This document shows, one piece after another, positions 55,206 through 64,000 of a stretch of DNA of 64,000 nucleotides. How positions within the stretch are numbered: position 1 is the stretch's first letter; each line of letters opens with the position of its first letter. Source of the stretch: Meconema thalassinum (taxonomy: Eukaryota > Arthropoda > Insecta > Orthoptera > Tettigoniidae); contig OX336388.2 in the NCBI GenBank assembly GCA_946902985.2, positions 227,376,467-227,440,466 on the forward strand. Direction: 5' to 3'. The position numbers were made by a program, and so were the translations under genes. Under the pieces are notes generated by a model. It saw nothing but the letters and a program-made list of their open reading frames with translations, was not told where the DNA came from and did not search any database.

Positions 55206-55299
55206 CTGTCAATTGTGACTGTAGGTTACACTAATATTCTCTGTTTTGATTTTATTGTAATAATGTCCTAGACTTTTTGCTGGTAACTTATGTATTCTG

Positions 55300-55825
55300 A
55301 ATATTGTTGTGTTGCCATACCGTTCATTGGTACAAAGTATTTTGTTATATGGAGCAGAAACCTGGACGTTAAACAGGCAGCAAGCAAACAAATTATTAGT
55401 AACAGAGATAGATTATTGGAGGAAGGCGGCAAGAAAATCAAGATTGGATAAAATTAGAAATACGAGAATCAGAAAAATTATGCAGGTAACATAAACGTAC
55501 TAGAAGTGGTTGAAGAAGGAGGATTACAATGGCTTGGACATGTGAAAAGGATGCAGAATAGTAGAATTCCAAATGTAATGTTACATTAGCAAGCTGAAGG
55601 CAAACGGAAACGGTGTGAACCAAGAGTACAATGGATGGATGGTGTAAAGAGTAGCGTGGCTACCCGAGGCTTAACCGAGGAAGATGCTGAAGACCGACAT
55701 TTGCGGAGGGGTAGAAAATTTTAGGGTTGAAGGAAAATCATTGTATTGTAGAATATTCCTAATCAAGAAGAAGAAGAAGAAGAAGAAAAAGGAGGAGGAT
55801 GAGAAGAAGAAGAAGAAGAAGACAA
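55300..55825 (+). pseudogene. LINE 3' end with (AAG)n tail
   Basis: The plus strand reads SLVQSILLYGAETWTLNRQQ, ARKSRLDKIRNTRIRKIM, then in other frames GGLQWLGHVKRMQNSRIPN and QWMDGVKSSVATRGLTEEDA. An interrupted AAG/AGG run at 55,767-55,823 follows. The G-A-E-T-W and W-L-G-H-V-x-R-M motifs are standard LINE C-terminus. The AAG run is probably the element's own tail; poly-lysine or poly-phenylalanine frames through it are artefacts. Confidence 0.8.
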
Positions 55826-56220
55826 TTATTGTATAATCTTTGAATTTTTCCAAGTATAATGCAAATACATTTGCCATTGATAGCACAATGTTTGTAGATA
55901 TTAATAGATGAATTACAAGTTTACATTATACACCAATCAGTACTTACGCAAATATATCTATTATATATTGGACATGTTTCTAAATGACATTGAGGTCTTC
56001 AACAGCTCAGTGAAGAATCCTCCCCATATTATTCTGCTAAGGTCCCATTCCGGTTTGGTACCGAAAATTAGGTCCTGTTAACACCAACCTACACATATGG
56101 GGTACCTACAGGTACCGCATAACCCCGTGTGTGCCCGAAACGCACTCACTTCCTCTTTAAATGCCTCACAATTAAATAAATACCTTAAAAATGTACATTT
56201 ACAATGGAGTACCATAACCC
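55826..56220. other. AT-rich intergenic DNA
   Basis: No gene or recognised repeat. GGTACC-containing words recur at 56,058, 56,101 and 56,112. Confidence 0.4.
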
Positions 56221-56365
56221 GGCGAGCCTGCCACTAGAGCGCACTTCAGCGCGGCGGCGGCAGCCAATTGACGGGAGCGCGGCGTACTGCTAGGCGAGCC
56301 TGCCTCTAGATCACAGGGCAGCGCCGCGGCGGCAGCCATCTGGCGGGAGCGCGGCGTACTGCTAG
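56221..56365. repeat. GC-rich 72 bp tandem duplication
   Basis: Two copies of a 72 bp unit start at 56,221 and 56,293. Both contain GGCGAGCCTGCC, GCGGCGG, CAGCCA and GGGAGCGCGGCGTACTGCTAG. The composition is far above the surrounding DNA in G+C and CpG. A minus-strand frame across it encodes two 24-residue repeats (STPRSRQ, AAAAAL) but lacks an ATG start, so I do not call it a gene. Confidence 0.7.
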
Positions 56366-56700
56366 CTGAGGAGTCTCTCAGCAGATGGCTCCGGTGTGGT
56401 CTCGCCAAGACATTCTCTAGATTTCAATCCTTTGCAAATGTAAAAATTGCTGTAGAAGAAACTCCCGAGCAAACAATAACCGATGAATACGTTGTAACAT
56501 CGAATATTTTCTGCAAAGAGGTGCTGTGACAAGTACAAAACACTGTTCTACATAATTATTTATGTTCTTCTCATGTACGTATGCCGTTTAACAACAATAA
56601 ATATATTTGTTCAATATTTAAAACTTAGATCTCCCACATTCTTCCCTACTACCCCATAAACCTACATTCACGTTGCGAAAGCTCACACGGGCCCACTAGT
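56366..56700. other. Unassigned DNA
   Basis: Nothing recognised. TTTAACAACAATAAATATAT near 56,586 contains an AATAAA hexamer but has no gene upstream that I can support. Confidence 0.35.
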
Positions 56701-57869
56701 AACAAGTAGTTCCGTGAAGAACTATACAGCCTATTTTCATATATCCTACTCATGTTAATTGCCTCTGTCAACATACAAAATTTCAGTTTGAAGGTTGTGA
56801 TATATTCGTAGGTATTGAGAACCGTCTAAATATTTCAGATGGACACCAGGTTGGATTTTTATTTATGTACTATTACATGACGATTATTGTGTACGTGTGG
56901 TATTCAAACTCCAATCGCATGATTAGGACACAAGAAGTAAAAACAAGATTTTAAAATTTTGCACAGCTGCCATCTTGGGGTTATGAAAACAATTTAAATA
57001 AATTAGATGCCAGTGGAATAAAATTTGTATAAGCATTTAACGTGCAAAGTTTCACTGCACTCGGATGGTTATATTGCGAGAAACGTCCATTGAATTATTT
57101 ATACTTCGCGTCGACGCCATGTTAAATTTGTGCTCACAAGTTTACTAAAAGTCCAATAGGTGATCTTATGTTCATAGCCTCTATGTACATTTAAAAATTC
57201 AGTTTGATTGATGAAAAAGATTCGTAGATATTGAGAACCGTCAAATGTATTTCGGATTCTCGCCATTTTGGATTGTTATATGTATTGGCCATAGAGTTAT
57301 GTACAGTACCATTAAAGGAAAATTATTGCGTAGCTTCATTATTCAAACTTTCACTTCGATCGCATGATTACGATACAAGAAATAAAAACTTAATTTTAAA
57401 ATTTCGCACTGCCGCCATCTTGAAGTTATGTAAACAATAGAACTAAATTAGATGTCAGTGCATTACAATACGTATAATCATTTACTTTACCACATTTCAC
57501 TGCGCTCAGATGGATAAATAACTTCGCTTGGCTGGCATGTTCGTTTTGTACTTTACAGGTTTTTGAAAATTACATAGATTGATATATTTGCAGCAGTTCC
57601 CTTTATCGCCGTTCAAAATTTCAGGGTGATATCTGTAATAGTTTCGGAGATATAAAATGCCAGTGAAATATTTCGAACAGCCGCCATTTTGAGGTTATGT
57701 AAACTATTGAACTAAATTAGACGCCAGTGCATTAGAATGAGTATAAACATTTGCTGTACCAAGCTTCATCATGTTTGGATGTGTAAATCACGAGAAAAGT
57801 CTATTTAAAAGTCTCAAATTCGCTTGGCCGCCATGTTGGTTTTGTAGTTACCTGGTTTTTGAAAGTCAC
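56701..57869 (+). mobile_element. HINE-A copy without its 3' end
   Basis: 5' end AACAAGTAGTTCCGTGAAGA at 56,701. Body units carry CCATCTTG near 56,967, GCCGCCATCTTG at 57,411, GCCGCCATTTTG at 57,680 and GCCGCCATGTTG at 57,827. At about 57,870 it passes directly into the 42-bp minisatellite and lacks the microsatellite and hairpin. Confidence 0.8.
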
Positions 57870-58090
57870 ATAGCTATGGCTATGGCTATAGCTATGGCCG
57901 CCATATTGTTATGGGCTAGGTTAAGTTAAGCTATGGCCGCTATCTTGTTAGGTTAGGCTAGGTTAAGTTAAGCTATGGCCGCTATCTTGTTAGGTTAGGC
58001 TAGGTTTAGTTAAGCTACGGCCGCCATCTTGTTAGGTTAGGCTAGGTCAAATTAAGCTACGACCGCCATCTTGAAATTCTTTATACCTTT
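57870..58090. repeat. 42 bp minisatellite with GGCCGCYATCTTG and TTAGGTTAGG
   Basis: After a short (GCTATG)n run, a 42 bp unit is repeated about five times: GCTATGGCCGCTATCTTG followed by TTAGGTTAGGCTAGGTTAAG. Two units have GCCGCCATNTTG (57,897 and 58,020). The GTTAGGTTAGG part resembles the insect telomeric pentamer, but the array is short and internal. Confidence 0.8.
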
Positions 58091-59354
58091 TGATCACACC
58101 TTGTATTTTAGGTTAGATTAAGTTAAGCTATGGCTGCCATCTTTTAGGTGGATGGATTCGAATCCCTCTAACCACTACTTACAAGGTCACCTAGCCCTCT
58201 TATCACAGACTAATAATAAAAATTTTGAATTATTATTATTAAATCATAATAATATATAATAACAAGATGTTCAGTAAAGAACATATAGCCTACTTTCCCC
58301 TAAATGCATGGGTATAGTTATAACTATTTGTCCTTTTCAAGGAGTATTATTGAATGTTGATTGTAGTAGCTTGTTGAAATACAAAGGATACTAAACGCTG
58401 ATTGATTGAATCCTCACCTGAATTATATATATTCACACACACATGAATAGAGCCATCACAATAACACAGGTTATCAGAGAAAATTCAACCCTCACCAAAG
58501 TTCACGGGGCTAAATGACAATGATGTCCATGCATCTCGAATGAAACAACAACAACAGCTTCCTACCCAAATCCTTCCTCGTATAAAAAGTACGCACACTA
58601 GTAAGCCTACAGGCATCACAGTGACACAGGTTATCGAACAACTTCTACACACACCCAAGTAAACGTGACTACAAGACCATGATGCCGAAAAACCCTTAAA
58701 GAATCAACAACAAAAACAACAGTAATAGTCTCTTCCGCGGATCAAGGACAACGAATAATAAAAGCTGTATTCGCGTGTTGAAATATGTGGTGTTATAAGT
58801 ATATATATATAATATTTTCGATTGCAAATACACACTACATTACAGCATATAAGCTTAACATTATAACGTGTGAGTAGTTATAAATCAATAAATACCACAA
58901 AGAACGAAGTAAAGAAATTTGAACCTGCAGTGATTTGATACACGAAACCCTAGAATAAGAGCCCAAGTCGCTACCATTACTGCACGGATGCACTACGGTA
59001 ATACTTGATAAACAACTGCTTTAGTATAACTGTATCATATTTTGTGTTGAAATCAACGATTTCATTACCGTTTTCTGGCGTTTCTATAAACCATTTGATA
59101 CTAAATATGTATTATTTTGTTCAGTACATTACTAAAAGGATATAAACGACTAACCTAATCATCTGAGAAATATGTATTTACGAGAAAAAATAGCGACCAT
59201 ATTGGCAACGGGATGGCACGCACTCACAACGATATGGCGCGGTAAGCCTGATCTGTTAGTCACTTCTACGGTTACATATTCTATTATAATATGCTAATAT
59301 CCTACCGGTCACCTCTTTGAGGACTGATTAAACTTCCCTATTTACGATACGCTG
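58091..59354. other. AT-rich DNA with an unclassified dispersed repeat
   Basis: A lone HINE-like 5' end (AACAAGATGTTCAGTAAAGA) lies at 58,261. Words such as ATCACARTRACACAGGTTATC and CTACACACACCCAA recur at about 58,455-58,520 and 58,610-58,690, with relatives near 60,245-60,350 and 61,505-61,610. That marks a ~100 bp dispersed unit of unknown type. No gene is seen. Confidence 0.45.
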
Positions 59355-60113
59355 AATTGTTGAGGTCAGCCCCTATGAACATAAAAAAAAACAGTTTGAT
59401 TGCTATAATAGATTCGTAGATATTCAGAGCCGTCTAAATATTTCGGAAGTGGCCATGTTTAATTGTTGAATGTATAGGCCATAGAGGCATGTAACAGTAA
59501 AGGAAAATTATTGCGTAGGTACATTATTCAAACTTTCACATCAATCGCATGATTACGACACAAGAAATAAAAACTTAATTTTAAAAATTCGCAAAGCCGC
59601 CATCTTGAGGTTATGTACACAATTGAACTAAATTAGATACCAGTGTATCACAATGTGTATAAACATTTCCTGTACCAGATTTCATTGCGGATGGAACATT
59701 AAATCGCTAGACAGGTCTATTTAAAAATTTCGAATTCGGTTGGCCGCCATGTTCGTTTTGTAGTTAACCGGCTTTTGAAAGACTTATATATGAACTTCCA
59801 GTAGTGCCCTTTATCGCCATACAAAATTTCAGGGTGATACCGCTAATAGTTTCAGAGATATAGAATGCTGGTGAAATATTTCGCACAGCCGCCATGTTGG
59901 ATTGGTGAGACGTAAAAAATTTTGAAGGGTACGGTCGGGGTTGTGCGGAATTGTGCTATGAACTTACCGACTTTCATTTAAATAGCTCCAGCCGTTTAGA
60001 TGTTATTAGTGGGGGACCCACTCACACACTCCTAACACACACACACGCATACACACGGACAAAAGGTGATCTCATACACCTATTTTTTCAAAATTGAAAA
60101 TAGGCGAAAAATG
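59355..60113 (+). mobile_element. HINE-A copy, 3' portion
   Basis: It begins inside a body unit (CCCCTATGAACAT). It carries GCCGCCATCTTG at 59,596, GCCGCCATGTTC at 59,743 and GCCGCCATGTTG at 59,888, then a CA microsatellite near 60,020-60,055 and the hairpin ending GAAAATAGGCGAAAAA. It may be the displaced remainder of the element starting at 56,701. Confidence 0.75.
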
Positions 60114-60559
60114 GATATTAAATCAAGGAATAGATTAAAACAATCATACTTTAATTTCAATTAAAATCTGTAGAAAAAAAAAGAAGTTGCAGCTAGGTGT
60201 CTTTGGCAAAAGAAGAACCTACTTGAAATAGATCGTCTGCAGTCACAGATAACACACAATAATACTGCCAACTGGTTATCAAACAGATTCTACACAGACA
60301 CAAAGTAGGCTACACCGGGCTATACGGCCGCGTTGTCGCAGCCTCTAAACTGAGGAACCATCCAACCAACCTAGGTCGAATTAAAAAAAGGCATTTTTTA
60401 TCATGCTGTTTTAAAACTTCATTTAAGCCGGAAGCTTTCCAAAACACACATTTTTACACTTTTCCGGGTGTTCTAGCTTTTCAAATTTAGGCAGTATTAT
60501 CAAAATAGCTTAACTTAAAATTTGCTGGACAGGACCACAATTGTCTGAGTGATCTTCGT
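60114..60559. other. Repeat-derived intergenic DNA
   Basis: 60,236-60,360 holds the dispersed ~100 bp unit (CTACACAGACACAAAGTAGG, GGCCGCGTTGTCGCAGCC). 60,380-60,550 is an inverted relative of 21,650-21,800. No gene is seen. Confidence 0.45.
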
Positions 60560-60855
60560 GTCACTTAAGAAAGACTGTCACCGGTCGATCATCTTACAAA
60601 ACACTCCAGATAAAATACTTCAAACAAAATGATTGATCGCTTTGGTCATGTTGCTCAATAACGAATGTTGCAAGGTTTCAACAGCTGGCACACCTTATCA
60701 ACACGTGATGCTGATATCGCTCAGCTATATAATGAGAAACATCAGGCCGGATGCTTATCATTGAAGATCTGAGCTAGTCGAGTCTGCCAGCAAACCATTA
60801 TCTTCCTACAGGTACTGTACATACTCTCTATAGTCTTAGGGACACTGCAGAAGCA
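60560..60855 (+). promoter_or_regulatory. Third copy of the ankyrin-gene promoter and exon 1
   Basis: It is strongly similar to 13,158-13,420. TATATAA is at 60,726-60,732, the initiator-like TCATTG has its A at 60,760 (34 bp downstream), and the donor CTACAG|GTACTG is at 60,812. Similarity ends at GCAAT (60,857). No start-codon exon follows in the window, so it is either the head of another family member beyond 64 kb or a lone promoter relic. Confidence 0.55.
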
Positions 60856-61210
60856 ATTATGTTTGAAATGTTTTTAATAGCACCAACCATTGACCAAAGG
60901 GGTGGGAATAAGTGTTTTTTTTGGGAAACATTAATCATATCTTTCTTAATAGGCACAATATCAAAACCGTACAAAATGGACAATATTCCCCTAATAATTA
61001 CCTAAAACTTTAGTCTGAAAGAACTTTTGATATGACTCACCATGACGCCAAGGGATGAACAAAATCATTTCGGAATTAGAATAAAATGCCAAGAGCCAAC
61101 AGAGGTTTCCCTGACAACGCTATTAAATTGATAAGGGATGAGCCATCAGAGATTGCCATGACAACGCCATTGCACGAGATCACATTCAGTTTTCCATCTG
61201 ACTCTGTTGA
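60856..61210. other. Intergenic DNA with a Helitron-family fragment
   Basis: 61,085-61,210 resembles 36,850-36,925 (ATGACAACGCCATTGCACGA, GATCACATTC) and the ACCATGAC blocks near 3,040 and 3,490, so it is a fragment of that Helitron-like family. The rest is unassigned. Confidence 0.45.
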
Positions 61211-61475
61211 AAGCGGCTTCGGTGTTGTAACTGGTAACATGCTGAACTTCTATGCCCAAGGTCGCGGGTTCAAAGCCGGCCGAAGTCGTAGGATTTTCTT
61301 AGAGCGCTAAAAATCCCTCAGTACGCCTATGCTTTCCTTCGGAGGAGAAGTTCCAACGTGCGTTGCAAGTTGCTGGTTGCGGTGGTATCTAGTAGCCAAG
61401 TTCACTGCTAGGTGTCGTTGACGGTAGTGTTTGGTAGCAAAATTAGGAACTACTACTTAAAATTGACCGTCCGCA
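61211..61475 (+). mobile_element. SINE of family S3, diverged
   Basis: It has GGCTTCGGTGTTGTAACTGG, a B-box CGCGGGTTCAAAGCCGGCC, then TTTCCTTCGGAGGAGAAGTT. It is shorter than the copy at 26,628 and lacks the AAAT tail. Confidence 0.75.
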
Positions 61476-61937
61476 CTTCTTACCAGAATTACAGACTAAT
61501 AATGGCATCACAATTTACACCGTTTATCAGACAGTTTCTACACACATCCAAAGTACACGGGGCTACATGACCGCGTTGTCGCAGCCCCTAAAGTGAGGAA
61601 CCAACAAACATCTCTGCGGGAGATAAAATTTTGCGTGAAGACGTAACAGACCGTTAGATAGTTACACATCAGAGTCGAAAGCGTGAAAAAGGACAGTGTG
61701 ACCACAAGTATGAAAATCGACCCCAAATGACGAGAAGGTTACCGTCCCCTTAAGACAATAAAATGTCAGATATGCATAAAAATACGAAAAACTAAGTTAA
61801 TTAAGCTCCAATTGTAAAATACTTTCTCGCGATGAATGAGGTCTGATCCTACGAAAACTTGCATATTCTGCCTATTTTCGCCTATCCCCTACTTTGCCCG
61901 GTAAAATCCACCTCAACCTTCCGGCAAGCCGAGAGGA
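61476..61937. other. Intergenic DNA with a dispersed-repeat copy
   Basis: 61,495-61,610 is another copy of the ~100 bp unit (TGACCGCGTTGTCGCAGCCC, AGTGAGGAACCAAC). Nothing else recognised. Confidence 0.4.
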
Positions 61938-62017
61938 ATTTTATTTGAAAGTCTCATAAGTGAACTTCTAGTAGTGCCCTTTATCACACGTACAAAATAC
62001 CAAGGTGATATCCGTAA
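61938..62017 (+). mobile_element. HINE-A fragment left of the Tc1 element
   Basis: GAAAGTCTCATAAGTGAACTTC, AGTAGTGCCCTTTATC and AAGGTGATATCCGTAA are one body unit cut at a TA dinucleotide. It resumes at 63,485 as TAGTTTCGGAG. Confidence 0.8.
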
Positions 62018-62019
62018 TA

Positions 62020-63484
62020 CACACATCAAAAAAAGTTTTGCATCACCTCGGTTCCCAGATCTCCGGCATATAGACGTTGACTGTGTATATTGTATCAAAG
62101 ATACAGTCCCTTTGACTGTTCATAGATGTCACTAAAACTGCTCAAAGATGTAAACAACCATGCATGAGCAGGGCCTATTAGACGGAGGGGGTACGACAGC
62201 CGATCAGTTCCAGTCATTCCACCAGGACGAAGGTACGCTGCTCATGTTGTCTGTAGTTCTACCATGCCTAGAAGGTCAATACCGCAGTTCGATCGCGTCC
62301 GCATTGTTACTTTGTGTCAAGAAGGGCTCTCAACAAGGGAAGTTTCCAGGCGTCTCAGAGTGAACCAAAGCGATGTTGTTCGGACATGGAGGAGGTACAG
62401 AGATACAGGAACTGTCGATGACAGGCCTCGCTCAGGCCGCCCAAGGGCTACTACTGTAGTGGATGACCGCTACTTACGGATTGCCGCTCGGAGGAACCCT
62501 GACAGCAATGCCACCATGTTGAATAATGCGTTTCGTTCAGCCACAGGACGTCGTGTTTCAACTCAAACTGTGCGCAATAGGCTGCATGATGCGCAACTTC
62601 ACTCCCGACGTCCATGGCGAGGTCCAGCTTTGCAACCCCGACACCATGCAGCGCGGTACAGATGGGCCCAACAACATGCTGAATGGACCCCACAGAATTG
62701 GCATCACGTTCTCTTCACCGATGAGTGTCGCATATGCCTTCAACCAGACAATCGTCGGAGACGTGTTTGGAGGCACCCTGGTCAGGCTGAACGTCTTAGA
62801 CACACTGTCCAGCGAGTGCAGCAAGGTGGTGGTTCCCTGATGTTTTGGGGTGGCATTATGTGGGGCCGACGTACGCCACTGGTGGTCATGGAAGGCTCCG
62901 AAACGGCTTTACGATACCTGAATGACATCCTCCGACCCATAGTGCACCCATATCGGCAGAATATTGGAGAGGCATTTGTCTTCATGGACGACAATTCTCG
63001 ACCTCATCGTGCACATCTTGTGAATGCGTTCCTTCGAGATAACGACATCGCACGACTACAGTGGCCAGCATGTTCGCCAGACATGAACCCTATCGAACAT
63101 GCCTGGGATATGTTGAAAAGGGCTGCTTATGGACGTCTTGACCCACCAACCACTCTGAGAGATTTACGCCGAATTGTCGTTGAGGAGTGGGACAATTTGG
63201 ACCAACAGTGTCTTGATGAACTTGTGGATAGTATGCCACGACGAATACAGGCATGCATCAATGCAAGAGGACGTGCTACTGGGTATTAGAGGTAGTGGTG
63301 TGTACTGCAATCTGGACCACAAATGCTGAAAGTCTAGCTGTATGATGGTACAACATGCAATGTGTGGGTCTCATGAGCAATAAAACGAGCTGAAATGTTG
63401 TTTGTGTCGATCTCTATTCCCTTTGTATTTAAAGGTTCCGGAACTCTTGGAACCGAGGTGATGCAAAACTTTTTTTGATGTGTG
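62020..63484 (+). mobile_element. Complete Tc1-like transposon
   Basis: 1,465 bp, flanked by the TA target duplication (62,018-62,019 and 63,485-63,486). Terminal inverted repeats of about 36 bp begin CACACATCAAAAAAAGTTTT and continue TGCATCACCTCGGTTCC; the right end is the exact reverse complement over this length. The empty site can be read from other HINE copies (GTAATAGTTTCGGAG). The element holds one intact transposase gene. Confidence 0.95.
62264..63289 (+). CDS. Tc1/mariner transposase (DD34E), intact
   Basis: 341 residues, ATG to TAG, typical length for the family. It cuts and pastes its own element at TA sites. The N-terminal paired-like DNA-binding region has two helix-turn-helix parts (IVTLCQEGLSTREVSRRLRV and VSTQTVRNRLHDAQL), with a GRPR-type linker (RPRSGRPRATT). 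The catalytic core has LFTDECRICL (first Asp), FMDDNSRPHRAHLVN (second Asp) and SPDMNPIEHAWDML (Glu), with 34 residues between the last two, hence DD34E. A GGGSLMFWGGIMW glycine-rich box is present. No stop or frameshift is seen. Shadow frames on both strands are artefacts. Confidence 0.95.
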   Translation: MPRRSIPQFDRVRIVTLCQEGLSTREVSRRLRVNQSDVVRTWRRYRDTGTVDDRPRSGRPRATTVVDDRYLRIAARRNPDSNATMLNNAFRSATGRRVSTQTVRNRLHDAQLHSRRPWRGPALQPRHHAARYRWAQQHAEWTPQNWHHVLFTDECRICLQPDNRRRRVWRHPGQAERLRHTVQRVQQGGGSLMFWGGIMWGRRTPLVVMEGSETALRYLNDILRPIVHPYRQNIGEAFVFMDDNSRPHRAHLVNAFLRDNDIARLQWPACSPDMNPIEHAWDMLKRAAYGRLDPPTTLRDLRRIVVEEWDNLDQQCLDELVDSMPRRIQACINARGRATGY

Positions 63485-63746
63485 TAGTTTCGGAGAAACC
63501 GATTGCTGGTGAAATATTTCGCACAGCCGCCATGATGGATTGGCGAGACACAATAAAATTTGAAGGGCACGGTCTGGGTCGGCCAGAATGGTGCTATGAT
63601 ATTACCGAGTTTCATTGAAATCGCTTCAGCCGTTTAGAAGTTATCAGGGAGGACATACACACGAATCACACACACACGCACACACAGACACACGAACAAT
63701 AGGTGATCTCATAAGCCCATTTTCTCATAAAATGAAAATGGGCTAA
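63485..63746 (+). mobile_element. HINE-A 3' end right of the Tc1 element
   Basis: It continues the body unit after the TA duplication. It has GCCGCCATGATG at 63,526, TTGAAGGGCACGGTCTGGG, CAGCCGTTTAGAAGTTATC, a CA microsatellite, GGTGATCTCATAAGCCCATT and the terminal hairpin ending GAAAATGGGCTA. Confidence 0.85.
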
Positions 63747-63784
63747 AAAATGACTATGTATTACGATGTGACCCAAAATATTTA

Positions 63785-64000
63785 AAAATTGTAGTGTAGT
63801 GGCTAGAGTTCTTGGCTATCACTTCGGTAGTCTTGGTTTGATTCCCGGCTTCGCTATGAAATGGAATTGTTGTTTAAAAACTGGAACGGGGTACAATATT
63901 AGTCTTGTGAGGTAAACCTAAGAACAAGTGTGTTTGATTCCGATCTTAGAAATTGTCTTCCTACGTTTTCCAGTTCTACTCCAGGTGGGTGTCGGAATAG
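63785..64000 (+). mobile_element. SINE of family S5, cut by the window edge
   Basis: TTGTAGTGTAGTGGCTAGAG and GGTTTGATTCCCGGCTTCGC are tRNA-like boxes. The body has GAACGGGGTACAATATTAGTC and AGTTCTACTCCAGGTGG, as in the copies at 17,311 and 27,953. Confidence 0.7.

Noticed and set aside
55671..55886. Poly-Phe/Ser minus-strand frame
   Set aside because: Translation of the AAG/AGG tail of a LINE.
56199..56408. Alanine-rich 69-codon minus-strand frame
   Set aside because: It has no ATG start, and its repeated text comes from a 72 bp GC-rich duplication.
57930..58060. Interstitial telomere
   Set aside because: GTTAGGTTAGG occurs only as two pentamers per 42 bp unit, not as a continuous TTAGG tract.
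62451..62994. Other frames inside the Tc1 element
   Set aside because: They overlap the intact transposase and show no similarity to known proteins.
1..64000. CRISPR arrays, operons or other prokaryotic defence systems
   Set aside because: Regular repeats here are satellites inside transposons, with no variable spacers or cas-like genes; the window is eukaryotic.

Overview
The window looks like nuclear DNA from a large, repeat-rich arthropod genome, most likely an insect. It is AT-rich with AT-rich introns. It has no operons or ribosome binding sites. It carries tRNA-derived SINEs, non-LTR retrotransposon wreckage, Helitron/Helentron-like elements, a Ty3/gypsy-type LTR retrotransposon and a Tc1-type transposon. 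An orthopteroid or similar large-genome insect is my guess only; nothing here fixes the species.

The one convincing host gene lies on the plus strand between 13.2 and 33.3 kb. It has a TATA-containing promoter and a short non-coding exon 1 (13,322-13,373), a tiny start-codon exon present in two copies (17,616-17,661 and 28,247-28,289), and a large last exon (31,182-33,329). The last exon encodes a long 11-residue-repeat helix followed by about ten ankyrin repeats. All joins are phase 0, giving a predicted protein of about 729 residues. The duplicated start exon is part of a larger segmental duplication (copy A about 13.4-22.5 kb, copy B about 27.2-31.3 kb). The copy A last exon is cut short after 27 codons. 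A third copy of only the promoter and exon 1 lies at 60.56-60.86 kb.

Nearly everything else is mobile DNA. 0-13 kb: a 43-44 bp minisatellite, a Helitron-like element with A|TC...CTAG|T ends, a hAT-type MITE, LINE tails, and a Helentron-like (HINE) element whose body is split by Helitron-like elements full of ~158 bp satellite monomers. 13-31 kb: the gene copies, with a 3.3 kb LINE inside an older LINE, SINEs and HINE copies in introns. 33-38 kb: SINEs, a second long Helitron-like element and MITE relics. 38-51 kb: a 12.3 kb LTR retrotransposon (minus strand) nested in a HINE, with a 4-bp GTAC target duplication and LTRs of unequal length (3.9 and 2.0 kb). 51-62 kb: further HINE copies, LINE ends, a transposase relic, a 42-bp minisatellite and a GC-rich tandem repeat. 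62-63.5 kb: a Tc1-like transposon with an intact 341-residue DD34E transposase and matching inverted repeats, at a TA inside a HINE.

The most unusual signal is in the dominant HINE family. Its body is built of ~148 bp units arranged in ~444 bp triplets, and nearly every unit carries a CCATNTTG core. At least 16 places in the window match GCCGCCATNTTG, the extended YY1/Pleiohomeotic binding consensus. The family is therefore a possible disperser of regularly spaced Polycomb-recruiter/YY1-type sites.
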